Positions 1 through 8,553 of a DNA stretch of 64,000 bases are shown piece by piece. Position numbers and translations under genes: made by a program. The notes beneath the pieces were generated by a model. The model saw only the letters and a list, made by a program, of their open reading frames with translations. It did no database searches and was not told the DNA's origin. The stretch's first letter is position 1; the number at the start of each line of letters is the position of its first letter. Origin of the DNA: Caldifarciminota bacterium (GTDB lineage: Bacteria > Hydrothermota > Tepidihabitantia > Tepidihabitantales > Tepidihabitantaceae); contig JAOABP010000004.1 in the NCBI GenBank assembly GCA_026418295.1, positions 1 through 64,000 of the forward strand. Direction: 5' to 3'.

Positions 1-2880
1 GATCTGGACCGTCTGGTCATCAGAGAGGGTCAGCCGGGTGCCCAGCCCTCTGATCTCCACCCAGCTGAACTGCGGGTGCCTGAGGTACATCGTGTCCACA
101 TCATCATATGCCCAGTAGCTGACCGCGGTGCCGCCGGTGTCCGGAATCGGATCGCAGGAGCGGATCTCGCCGACCATGATGGTAAAGGGAATCACCCGGG
201 AGTAACCCCCCTGAGCCGAGACATACAGGGTGCAGGAGACCCTGGTCTCCGGCGGGATCACCAGCGTCTGCACCCGGAACGGGTCCGCCAGGTTGCTCTG
301 GCTGCTGTCGGGCAGGATCAGCCCGAAGCCGGCAAGCGAGTCCTCAACCAGCAGTCTCGGATCCCCGGACCGCAGCAGGGCGTTGACATTACTGGCTCTG
401 CCCAGTCCGGTGTTGCGCAGGGTGAGAAGCAGCTCCGCCCGCTCCTGCGGGTCCAGCCGGCCGTTGCGGTTACCGCCAGCCGCAGTGTCAATCACGCTCA
501 AGCCCGCATACTCCAGGCGCGGTGCGCCCGCCCGCAGGGTGATGAATGAATTCCAGACCGAGTCGTTTGCATCCCGGCAGACCAGCGTGAACCGGATGAC
601 ATGGCCATTGGTGCAGGCCGGGGCAACCGCAAACTGGAAGCCGTCCGGACCGGTGAACGCCGAGTCATGTGCCGGGACAGTGCCGAAATCCTTCACCGAG
701 TCCAGGATCGTGATGAAGGGATCGGCAATCCGGATTCTGCCCGTGACCGAGCCTGCTCCCACCTCACCGTAGTTCTTTACCCAGGTCGGCAGATTGATAA
801 TCTCACCCGGGTTGATGATGCCATCACCATTGCCGCTGGCAGAATCGTTAACAAATGAACGCAGATGCATCACATACGGACTGTTCGGCGCCCTGGCAAT
901 AATGTTTGCTTCATAAGGCACAAAACCCTGACCCGTTACCACCAGGGAAAACTCGCCCGGTGTCACAGCATTAATTGACAGAGTAACATTACCACCCGGG
1001 TCGGTATAGCCATAGACATAAAACTCGCCCGGCTTCCAGGCGCAGACCAGTGCATCTTTGACCGGAGTGCCGTTTTTCATCACTGTGACCGGTAACTCAT
1101 ACTGACCCAATGGCACTGCCGGCGGATAGACTACGTCCGCATTCACCAACGGACCGGTCCAAACCGTTAACGCCGGGTCCCCAAGCCAGAGATACATCCG
1201 GGCATTGTCCGTGCCATTCTGAGATGCATAAAACTTCTGAATATAGGCGTCGGCATTGCAGAGCATCCAGCCTAAATCATAAGCCGGGGTCGTATAGTTG
1301 CGGACGCCGGGGATAACAATGGTGAAAGTATCGCCAAGACAGCGGAAAAGTGTCGAGTCCCAAGCGTGATTAGGAATCGTATAGGATGCTTCAGTTGCGC
1401 CCAGCGATGCCACCGCGCCACCCGGATATTTCCTCATCCAGGCTTCTCCCAGACATGTTCCGACCGAAAGCACATGATTCAGACAGCAGCAGTTGATAAC
1501 AACTGGAGTCCGGTCGCCATTATTCAGCGCATTAATATGGCTGGTTGTCCAGGATTGGGATGATGTATCCCATGAAGACCAGTCGGTTTCCGAGCCGTGT
1601 CCGCGATAATTGATCACCACCCGGCCATCATTGATATCAGCAGTGACCATCGCATTGGTTCCTCCCGCTCCCCCCATAATCGTATCGAAGTTGTAACGGT
1701 AAAGCGGATAAGGAAAGTTGTAAATTCCACGGGTGCAGGCTGAATATTTCTGCGGATACTGCTCACTGTGTGCTGCCAGTCCTGCTTTGGCGGTCCAGTC
1801 ACCGGCAGGCGGACTCTTCTCAAACATCAGTGTCTTCCGGATCTGGTTATCAAGATCACCAACATCTGAAGGGCTGAAACGTCCGACACCAAGCTCAAAG
1901 TAGTCATCACCGCCGGATGACGGCTGGAGGTCGGCGTACCACATATCGGAAAAGCCGACACCGGGATAGGCATAGCCGGGCACTTCGTTATATTCACCGA
2001 CCAGCAGAACCCAGCGGAGGACAGGCGGTGTATTACGGTTGTATTCTGCCCGGATCGAATCCTTGATCTCGGTAGCGGTCCAGGAGGATTTGGCAATCAC
2101 CCGGGTTTCAATCCCCCGTTTCTGATGCCAGTTCACAAGCGAATCCAGCCAGCTGCCGGTGTAATTTGAGTGCGCAATCACCAGATAACGAACACCCGGG
2201 CTGTCAATCCAGTCAACATCAAGGTTGTACCGTCCCGGATTGTCAATCAGGGTACGCAGCATCGGCAGCGCCCACGGCTCAATCTGATGGCGCTGGAAGA
2301 CCCCGTAATGATTTATCCTGATAACAAGTTTGCGGGCGACATAAAGCTCCCGGCGGGCAGGGTTGTAGCGCACCGGATTGATCTCCACCGTAGCAAATGG
2401 CAGTCCGCGCCAGCTGCTCTGCAGTTTCAACCGGGCAACCGCCTCGGGATAAACCAGATCCTGCTGGTAAAAATTGTAATCCACAGTCCAATCCGGTGTA
2501 TCCAGATCGGTCAGCGGTTTCTGTGCCGGATACACCAGAACATTGTTCACCGTCTCAAACTCAGTTACAATTACCTCCAGGTCCGCTATCGCCTGATCTG
2601 GAAGAGCGATGTTGCGGATGATAACCGGCAGCTGAGGTCTGCCCACCTCTCCTGTCTGTGCCGGTTCACCGGGAATCTGCACCACTGTCCAGATCTGCCC
2701 CGATATCAGCTCCCTGCTCATATCCAGTCCGGGAAGCCCGATTTCGATTATCGTCGCCTGATCACCATCAGCTCTTATCGCCACTTCCGCCGGTGCCGGC
2801 TTCTGACTCGTAATCGGCAGCCAGCTGCCGAACCCGGCACTTACTGATAAAAGCAGCGCTATCAACATGTTGTTTATCAC
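1..2880 (-). CDS. Peptidase family C25 (gingipain-like) secreted cysteine protease with C-terminal Ig-like/CARDB-like repeats; C-terminus truncated by window edge
   Basis: Hand translation of the minus strand from GTG at 2880 (or ATG at 2868) is open to base 1; the ORF track omits it because it has no stop in the window. Contains YRGHGSETDW and INCCCLNHVLSVGTCLGEAW, typical of the C25 catalytic His and Cys regions, and repeated GDGIINPGEIINLP.. / GNRNGRLDPQERAELLLTLRNTG modules. SD AGGAGG just upstream. Confidence 0.88.
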   Translation of the reverse strand, partial: MINNMLIALLLSVSAGFGSWLPITSQKPAPAEVAIRADGDQATIIEIGLPGLDMSRELISGQIWTVVQIPGEPAQTGEVGRPQLPVIIRNIALPDQAIADLEVIVTEFETVNNVLVYPAQKPLTDLDTPDWTVDYNFYQQDLVYPEAVARLKLQSSWRGLPFATVEINPVRYNPARRELYVARKLVIRINHYGVFQRHQIEPWALPMLRTLIDNPGRYNLDVDWIDSPGVRYLVIAHSNYTGSWLDSLVNWHQKRGIETRVIAKSSWTATEIKDSIRAEYNRNTPPVLRWVLLVGEYNEVPGYAYPGVGFSDMWYADLQPSSGGDDYFELGVGRFSPSDVGDLDNQIRKTLMFEKSPPAGDWTAKAGLAAHSEQYPQKYSACTRGIYNFPYPLYRYNFDTIMGGAGGTNAMVTADINDGRVVINYRGHGSETDWSSWDTSSQSWTTSHINALNNGDRTPVVINCCCLNHVLSVGTCLGEAWMRKYPGGAVASLGATEASYTIPNHAWDSTLFRCLGDTFTIVIPGVRNYTTPAYDLGWMLCNADAYIQKFYASQNGTDNARMYLWLGDPALTVWTGPLVNADVVYPPAVPLGQYELPVTVMKNGTPVKDALVCAWKPGEFYVYGYTDPGGNVTLSINAVTPGEFSLVVTGQGFVPYEANIIARAPNSPYVMHLRSFVNDSASGNGDGIINPGEIINLPTWVKNYGEVGAGSVTGRIRIADPFITILDSVKDFGTVPAHDSAFTGPDGFQFAVAPACTNGHVIRFTLVCRDANDSVWNSFITLRAGAPRLEYAGLSVIDTAAGGNRNGRLDPQERAELLLTLRNTGLGRASNVNALLRSGDPRLLVEDSLAGFGLILPDSSQSNLADPFRVQTLVIPPETRVSCTLYVSAQGGYSRVIPFTIMVGEIRSCDPIPDTGGTAVSYWAYDDVDTMYLRHPQFSWVEIRGLGTRLTLSDDQTVQI

Positions 2881-2892
2881 TCCGCCTCCTTT

Positions 2893-4383
2893 TTATTTCT
2901 GATACTGCTTCTCGCCGAAAACCTCTCCGGTAAATACATAGAGTTCGGCATTTTTATCCCGGTAGGCATCAGGGGGCAATCCTGCCTTGCGACAGGTCCA
3001 TTCAAGAAACTGTTTTCTATCCCACCCCTGTTCCACCGGCACCTGCGGCAGCAGCAGTCCGGAATAAAAACCCCTTCTGATCACCAGCCCGTGGCTGCCC
3101 ACTATTACCGACTCGGGATCGTAAATCCGCTGTAATGGTGAAAGTACTGTAATTTCTATATCAATATCCTTCAGCTCCTCCGGCCGGACGGGCGGAAACC
3201 GCGGATCCTCAGTTGCTGCACTGATCGCCATATCCCTGGTCGCCAGATAAAGCGGTTTGACCGGTTCCACATAGCCGATACAGCCCCGAAGTTCGCCCTG
3301 CTTGTGCAGGGTAACAAATACTCCGCGCTTCTCCTTTAATCGCTCGCTTACCGGTGTAAATTCCGGAATTCTGCCATACCGGACATATTCCTCAATTGTC
3401 CGGCGGGCAATCTCAAGCAGATTTTTTTTCTCTTCACGGCTCAACGCCGTGTCGGCATTCGATTCCGCTGCTGAACCTCCCGCATCCTGAACAAACGCAA
3501 CCGCACTGTAACCGACACAATAACCACCACGCTCACCGAGCACATCGCTGGAATTGGTCTGATGCAGAAGAACCGCCCGGCTGGCACCAAGCTCCCGGGC
3601 CGCGATCATCAGTGTCACAATCGGAAATCCCCCGCAGGCTAACGGCTTCTGATCCTGATAGGATCGCACCAGTGCCGCATAGAAACTCCGGGGATCCAGC
3701 TTCAGCATCAGCTCAACAGTCAGCGAATCGGTCGCCTTTGCCTCAGAATAGGAATACCCGTGATAGAGGTCAGAGGAGGCAAGCAGCAACACATCTTTAC
3801 CCCTGACTGCCCGGGCAATACCCTTCCCCGCAGCCTCGCACTGTTCATAGGTCGGAAAAAGCAGCATGATCGGCACAATCCTGAAATTTTTCAGCACTCG
3901 CTGGAGAAACGGCAGCTGGACTTCAAGCGAATGCTCCTGAGCATGGACCGCCGGCAGTTCAGCAAAATATTGATCCTGTCTGATAATTGATTTTGCCAGC
4001 CCCTCATCAACCTCCACCATACCCAGGGGCGTCTCCCATTTTCCACTTGCGTAGACAGCGGCACGGTCAAAATCGGCGCGATGGCTCGTGCCCAGCATCA
4101 CCACCGTCACCGAATCCATGCCGGCAAGCAGCTTGAAGGCATGGGCAGCAGTCAGTCCGGAATAGTCTATCCCGGCATGGGGCACCTGAATTCCGATTAT
4201 CCGGCCCGCAGGGGCTGGCGGATTTGCCTGCCCCAGCAGACGGTCAATCTTCCCTGCCAGCTGCTGGGGATCGGCCGGATAAAACTGTCCCGCAACTGCT
4301 GATTTACGCACCATCCTGTCCTCCTTCGGCGCTGCACATAGAACAGCGAGCAGCACCAGCCATATGGTTATCAAACGGTTCAT
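2893..4383 (-). CDS. MEMO (AmmeMemoRadiSam protein B)-AMMECR1 (protein A) fusion protein
   Basis: N-terminal half MVRKSAVAGQFYPADP...VPHAGIDYSG...LGTSH...SSDLYHGY is MEMO-like; C-terminal half RGVFVTLHKQGELRGCIGYVEP...AATEDPRFPPVRPEEL is AMMECR1. Start is ATG 4383, or an internal ATG preceded by SD at about 4314. Confidence 0.9.
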   Translation of the reverse strand: MNRLITIWLVLLAVLCAAPKEDRMVRKSAVAGQFYPADPQQLAGKIDRLLGQANPPAPAGRIIGIQVPHAGIDYSGLTAAHAFKLLAGMDSVTVVMLGTSHRADFDRAAVYASGKWETPLGMVEVDEGLAKSIIRQDQYFAELPAVHAQEHSLEVQLPFLQRVLKNFRIVPIMLLFPTYEQCEAAGKGIARAVRGKDVLLLASSDLYHGYSYSEAKATDSLTVELMLKLDPRSFYAALVRSYQDQKPLACGGFPIVTLMIAARELGASRAVLLHQTNSSDVLGERGGYCVGYSAVAFVQDAGGSAAESNADTALSREEKKNLLEIARRTIEEYVRYGRIPEFTPVSERLKEKRGVFVTLHKQGELRGCIGYVEPVKPLYLATRDMAISAATEDPRFPPVRPEELKDIDIEITVLSPLQRIYDPESVIVGSHGLVIRRGFYSGLLLPQVPVEQGWDRKQFLEWTCRKAGLPPDAYRDKNAELYVFTGEVFGEKQYQK

Positions 4384-4384
4384 T

Positions 4385-5338
4385 CTAATTTTCTGACCAT
4401 TTACCGCACCGGTCACCATAACGGTCTATCACTTCAGCACCACGGAGCGTCTCCACGACCTCGCACCGGTTCGGACAGCCGTCGCACTCAAACACCCGGG
4501 TTGCAAACTCGGTCCGAGCGACCTCAAATCCGGCAAAACGGCTCGCCTGACCGCGGGTTGCTTCAGCTGCAAGGATTGCAGCACCAATTGCCCCCATCAC
4601 GAGGAAATACTCGGGCACAGTAATTTCCTGCCCCAGTGCCCGCTCAAACGCTGCCCTGACCCCGACATTAGCTGCCACACCTCCCTGAAAGAGAATTCTG
4701 GGTCTGATCTCCTTCCCTTTGGCAACCGTATTAAGATAATTGCGCACAATCGCATCACACAGACCGGCAATAATGTCATCGGTCGGCACACCCAGCTGTG
4801 CCTTGTGAATCATGTCCGACTCGGCGAACACAGTGCACCGACCCGCGATACTCACCCGGTTTTTCGCCCGTAAAGCCCGGGCGCCGAACTCTTCAATCGG
4901 GATCTGGAGCCGGGCTGCCTGATGGTCAAGAAAACTGCCGGTGCCGGCAGCACAGACCGTATTCATGGCAAAATCAACCGGAATTCCATCCCGGAGAATG
5001 ATAATCTTGGAATCCTGTCCGCCAATCTCCAGCACCGTCTGGACATCCGGGTAATAAGTCCCTGCTGCCACCGCATGAGCGATGATCTCATTCTTGACTA
5101 TATCCGCCTGAATCATCACCCCGGCAAGCCTCCGTGCCGAACCGGTAGTCCCCGCACCCAGAATCCGCAACCGGGAATCAACTTCACTTCCCAGCTCCTT
5201 CAGAAGTTGGCGGATTGAACCGATCGGATTCCCCTGTGTGCGCAAGTACCGATAGGCAATCACCCGGTAGTCCCGGTCGATTACCACTCCTTTAGTGGAG
5301 ATGGAGCCGACATCAATTCCCAGAAACCCTTCGTGCAT
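4385..5338 (-). CDS. BadF/BadG/BcrA/BcrD-type ATPase (2-hydroxyacyl-CoA dehydratase activase-like)
   Basis: LGIDVGSISTKGVVID phosphate loop, NTVCAAGTGSFLDHQA, AGRCTVFAESDMIHKAQ, FQGGVAANVGV; extra C-terminal CDGCPNRCEV...RCG cysteine motif. Start placed at MHEGF (5338). Confidence 0.9.
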   Translation of the reverse strand: MHEGFLGIDVGSISTKGVVIDRDYRVIAYRYLRTQGNPIGSIRQLLKELGSEVDSRLRILGAGTTGSARRLAGVMIQADIVKNEIIAHAVAAGTYYPDVQTVLEIGGQDSKIIILRDGIPVDFAMNTVCAAGTGSFLDHQAARLQIPIEEFGARALRAKNRVSIAGRCTVFAESDMIHKAQLGVPTDDIIAGLCDAIVRNYLNTVAKGKEIRPRILFQGGVAANVGVRAAFERALGQEITVPEYFLVMGAIGAAILAAEATRGQASRFAGFEVARTEFATRVFECDGCPNRCEVVETLRGAEVIDRYGDRCGKWSEN

Positions 5339-6377
5339 ACTTCCGCCTCCGCAGCAGTTCCACAAACGCCTCCAGTCTTGTTACCAGGCCGGTGGTTGAG
5401 GTATGCTCATCAAACGAAAGATAAAGCAGCGGCACCCCGCTCTGCTCCGATATCCGCTGCAGTGCCTCAAGGGCGATATTCTCCGGCATGCAGGTAAACG
5501 GGAATACCTGCACAATTCCGTCCACGCCCTGCATCACAAACTGACGTGCCTCCCCCACGGTCCGGATCGCCTCACCGCCCGGACACTCGGCAAGATACGG
5601 CCTTGCCAGTCTTCTTGACCGGCGATACCCGGCATCGATATGCAACAGATACCGCAGATGGTTATAAAGACAGCGCTCAAAAACAACCTCGGCTCCGAGT
5701 CGTGCCAGTTCCTTCTCAATCTCCTGATTTGCCCGCTGATCCACGGTGTAAAAAATCTCGCCTACCAGCCCGATCCGGATATCTGCCCTTTTACCATTAA
5801 TGCCGAAAAGGCGCACCATTTCCCTTCTTGCCCGCTTCATCTCAGAAATTGTCCGCGCCCGGTCAATCAGACTCATAACCGGACCCTTTACCTGCTCCGC
5901 CCCGGCAAAATCAACCGCCCGCTTGCGATTGAGCAGGCGCCGGAAATCCCGGGTTAGAGCACTCTTTACCAGCAGCCGGCAGACCGCCCGCATCACGCGC
6001 AACGGTGAAACACCAAACAGCTCCGGTATCAGTTTGAATATGAACCCGGATGCCGAATACTGACTTACCGGCACCAGCCGGAAATCCTGTTTTATCTGCC
6101 GCAACGCCTGTTCCTGAAGAAAATGATAATAGCCGAACCGGCACTTGCGAGCACCGGCAGCCATCAGAAGGGTATCAGCACCCCGCTCCAGCGCCTCGGC
6201 GAAGTTGCCCAGAGTAATTTTGAACGGCATACACACCAGCTCCGGCGCCAGCTTCACACCGATTTCTACCGTCCTTTTGGAAGTCGGCGGTGGCAGCACC
6301 ACCTCGGCTCCGAGTTCCTCAATAAACCCCTTCAGCGCCAGGGTATCAAAGCCGAAGTGAGGAATCCCGACCTTCAT
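5313..6377 (-). CDS. Acyl-CoA dehydratase activase-related protein (DUF2229-like)
   Basis: MKVGIPHFGFDTLALKGFIEELGAEVVLPP, ELVCMPFKITLGNF, FPFTCMPENIALEAL, DEHTSTTGLVTRLEAFVELL. Confidence 0.8.
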   Translation of the reverse strand: MKVGIPHFGFDTLALKGFIEELGAEVVLPPPTSKRTVEIGVKLAPELVCMPFKITLGNFAEALERGADTLLMAAGARKCRFGYYHFLQEQALRQIKQDFRLVPVSQYSASGFIFKLIPELFGVSPLRVMRAVCRLLVKSALTRDFRRLLNRKRAVDFAGAEQVKGPVMSLIDRARTISEMKRARREMVRLFGINGKRADIRIGLVGEIFYTVDQRANQEIEKELARLGAEVVFERCLYNHLRYLLHIDAGYRRSRRLARPYLAECPGGEAIRTVGEARQFVMQGVDGIVQVFPFTCMPENIALEALQRISEQSGVPLLYLSFDEHTSTTGLVTRLEAFVELLRRRKYARRVSGN

Positions 6378-6384
6378 CAGACCT

Positions 6385-7299
6385 TCAGCATCCTGCCGCT
6401 ACCCCGGATCTGCTCAAACACCGCCGGTTCAGCAGCTCAACGAACGCCTCTACCCTGGTCACCAGACCGGCAATGCCGGTATGCTCATCAATGACCAGCA
6501 GGAGAAACGGCACTCCCTGCCTTTGTGCCCGGCTGCGCATGAACTCTGCAACCAGGGAATCAGGACCGCAGCCCATGGATACGACCATGCAGAACCCGTC
6601 AACCCGGCCCAGCAGGTATTCGAACGCATTATACAGCTCCCGCTCATAAACCCAGCGGATATTGTGAGCAAAACCGGACCGGTTCAGCAACACCCTTCCC
6701 GGCAGTGACTCTTTGGTTATGACTTCATAACCATTCTGCCGGAAGGTCCTGATAATTGCCCCGGCGATAAACTCATCGTTCAGATTGTAAAAATGGCCGA
6801 TCAGTGCTACGGTCCGCCTGCCGGCTGCCGGCAGGTTATCCTCATTTCTCCCCCGCTTTCCTCTTTCCGACCGGACCGCCCGACGCCACCCCTGCCATAC
6901 CCGAACCGGATTGGCACAGACTGCCAGCCCGGCAGTCAGATGTGCCCGGGTGAAGTTTCCCTTGATACTGGGAGCGATCAGACGCACCTTTTCCCCCAGA
7001 AGCATCCGGGCAACATCGACGATGCCGATCATCTTCGGACAGGCATAAAGTCCGTCATAAAGCCAGTCCAGACGGGGAAAGAAAATTGCATCAACACGCT
7101 CCTTCAGATAAAGGAGATGTCCGGCAACTATCTTGATTGGCAGACAAACCTCACCTGAAACACACTTCAGCCCCTGTTCCAGAATCACTTCATCGGTTTT
7201 GGGGCTGAGCACCACCTCCACCCCCAGGTTACGCAGATAATTTTCCCACAGCGAGCCGTAACGGTAATAAAGCAGTGCCCGAGGTATGCCGACTTTCAT
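6385..7299 (-). CDS. Acyl-CoA dehydratase activase-related protein (DUF2229-like), paralogue of the adjacent gene
   Basis: MKVGIPRALLYYRYGSLWENYLRNLGVEVVLSPKT, GEVCLPIKIVAGHLLYL, MGCGPDSLVAEF, DEHTGIAGLVTRVEAFVELL. ATG at 7299 preceded by TTGACT-N16-TAAAAT. Confidence 0.8.
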   Translation of the reverse strand: MKVGIPRALLYYRYGSLWENYLRNLGVEVVLSPKTDEVILEQGLKCVSGEVCLPIKIVAGHLLYLKERVDAIFFPRLDWLYDGLYACPKMIGIVDVARMLLGEKVRLIAPSIKGNFTRAHLTAGLAVCANPVRVWQGWRRAVRSERGKRGRNEDNLPAAGRRTVALIGHFYNLNDEFIAGAIIRTFRQNGYEVITKESLPGRVLLNRSGFAHNIRWVYERELYNAFEYLLGRVDGFCMVVSMGCGPDSLVAEFMRSRAQRQGVPFLLLVIDEHTGIAGLVTRVEAFVELLNRRCLSRSGVAAGC

Positions 7300-7305
7300 C
7301 AATTC

Positions 7306-7333
7306 ATTTTAATCCGGTTGACCATCAAGTCAA
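7306..7333 (-). promoter_or_regulatory. Predicted sigma70-type promoter, leaderless layout, for the 7299-2893 operon
   Basis: Minus strand TTGACT (7333-7328), 16-nt spacer, TAAAAT (7311-7306), 6 nt, ATG 7299. Confidence 0.6.
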
Positions 7334-7365
7334 TAACCAGAACTGTCCACCCCGATACCACCACT

Positions 7366-7383
7366 CCCGCCCGCCACCCGCCC
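7366..7383 (-). other. Potential intergenic G-quadruplex motif (GGGCGGGTGGCGGGCGGG on the minus strand)
   Basis: Plus strand CCCGCCCGCCACCCGCCC: four C3 runs with loops of 1, 4 and 1 nt. Confidence 0.6.
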
Positions 7384-7761
7384 ACATAGACAGACCTGTA
7401 CCCATTCACCGTCAGACCAGCCACCAATTCAACCCCCTGTAACCCCGACCGAGACAAATCCAATGTTGCCCCCGGATGCCCCATCTGAACTCCACCGGGG
7501 ACAAACCCGATCGACACCCGTCATCCGAACCCATCATCTGCACCAGAGGCTGCCCCGGGCTAGCCCCCACCACCGAAGCCCTGCAGAATAACTCTCAGAA
7601 AATCAATGAGTTATTAAAAGCACGGAATAGAATCTGTGCACAACTTTACACACATAACCGGTACTTTTTGCCGTTAATTCTCTTCGCAGTAATAAGTTCG
7701 GTCCGAAAGATCTCGACTGGACAATTGACATCACGATTGATAATTTTAAAATAATAGCATT

Positions 7762-8553
7762 GTGAAACAGCTGCAGAAGAGAAAAAAGGGCTTTATAGCC
7801 CGCAATCCATGGCTGTGGACCGGAATCGGAATTGTAGTAATAATAGCCCTGCTGTTCCTTGCCCGGACACTTTCCCAGCCGCCGCCGCAAAAGACAGATA
7901 CCAGCAGGGTTGCGCTGAAAAAGCAGAACCTTGATGCCTATACCCTGATGGCGGGCACGATCCAGTTTGATACTGCCCTGTTTACCCCGCTGGCACCGGA
8001 TTTACGCCGGCAGATGCAGCAACTGCTGAGAATGGTCTCGAATCGGGAACTGGCTGATGTCATTGCCCGGCTGAACCGGATGCGCCGTCATTCCGCCTAT
8101 GAATCCGGGGTAATCCGGTTGTTGACTGGTGTCTGCTATTACGAACTGGGGCAGGCTGAATCTGCGCTCAACGCCTTCCGGTCCGGGGTGAAGCTGCTTG
8201 ATACGCTGTCAACTCCGGATGAATATCACCGGCGGCTTATCGCCCGGCTGGGATTTAACTGCGGCTATCTGTTTCAGTTTTATTCCTATCCGGAAAGTGC
8301 CCGGCACTACTATACCCTGAGCCAGCGTGCGCTCAGTTCACTGGCAGAACCGGACCGTCAGTTTGCTGGCAGCCTTCTGAACAATCTGGGTCTCACCCTG
8401 GAAACCATTGGTGATACTGTCAACGCACAGCGGTCTTATCTTCAGGCACTGAATTACCTGGATACGACCGGCACGACGCCGGAAGCAGCCCGCCTGCAGA
8501 AAAATCTCCGCCGCAATTTCAGAGCATCTCGCGCGGGTCAACATCAATCCTGA
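7762..8553 (+). CDS. Membrane-anchored TPR-repeat protein of unknown function
   Basis: N-terminal TM segment NPWLWTGIGIVVIIALLFLARTL, then TPR-like helices (YYELGQAESALNAFRSGVKLLD; LLNNLGLTLETIGDTVNAQRSYLQALNYL). GTG start. Confidence 0.7.
   Translation: MKQLQKRKKGFIARNPWLWTGIGIVVIIALLFLARTLSQPPPQKTDTSRVALKKQNLDAYTLMAGTIQFDTALFTPLAPDLRRQMQQLLRMVSNRELADVIARLNRMRRHSAYESGVIRLLTGVCYYELGQAESALNAFRSGVKLLDTLSTPDEYHRRLIARLGFNCGYLFQFYSYPESARHYYTLSQRALSSLAEPDRQFAGSLLNNLGLTLETIGDTVNAQRSYLQALNYLDTTGTTPEAARLQKNLRRNFRASRAGQHQS

Noticed and set aside
76-2847. Plus-strand ORFs (157, 180, 225 aa etc.) over the first 2.8 kb
   Set aside because: They are antisense to the continuous, motif-bearing C25 peptidase frame on the minus strand and show low-complexity Arg/Pro/Ser-rich translations.
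7299-7517. Minus-strand 72-aa ORF in the 7.3-7.8 kb gap
   Set aside because: Covers the predicted promoter and G-rich stretch of the 7299 operon; Gly/Val-rich translation is explained by base composition.
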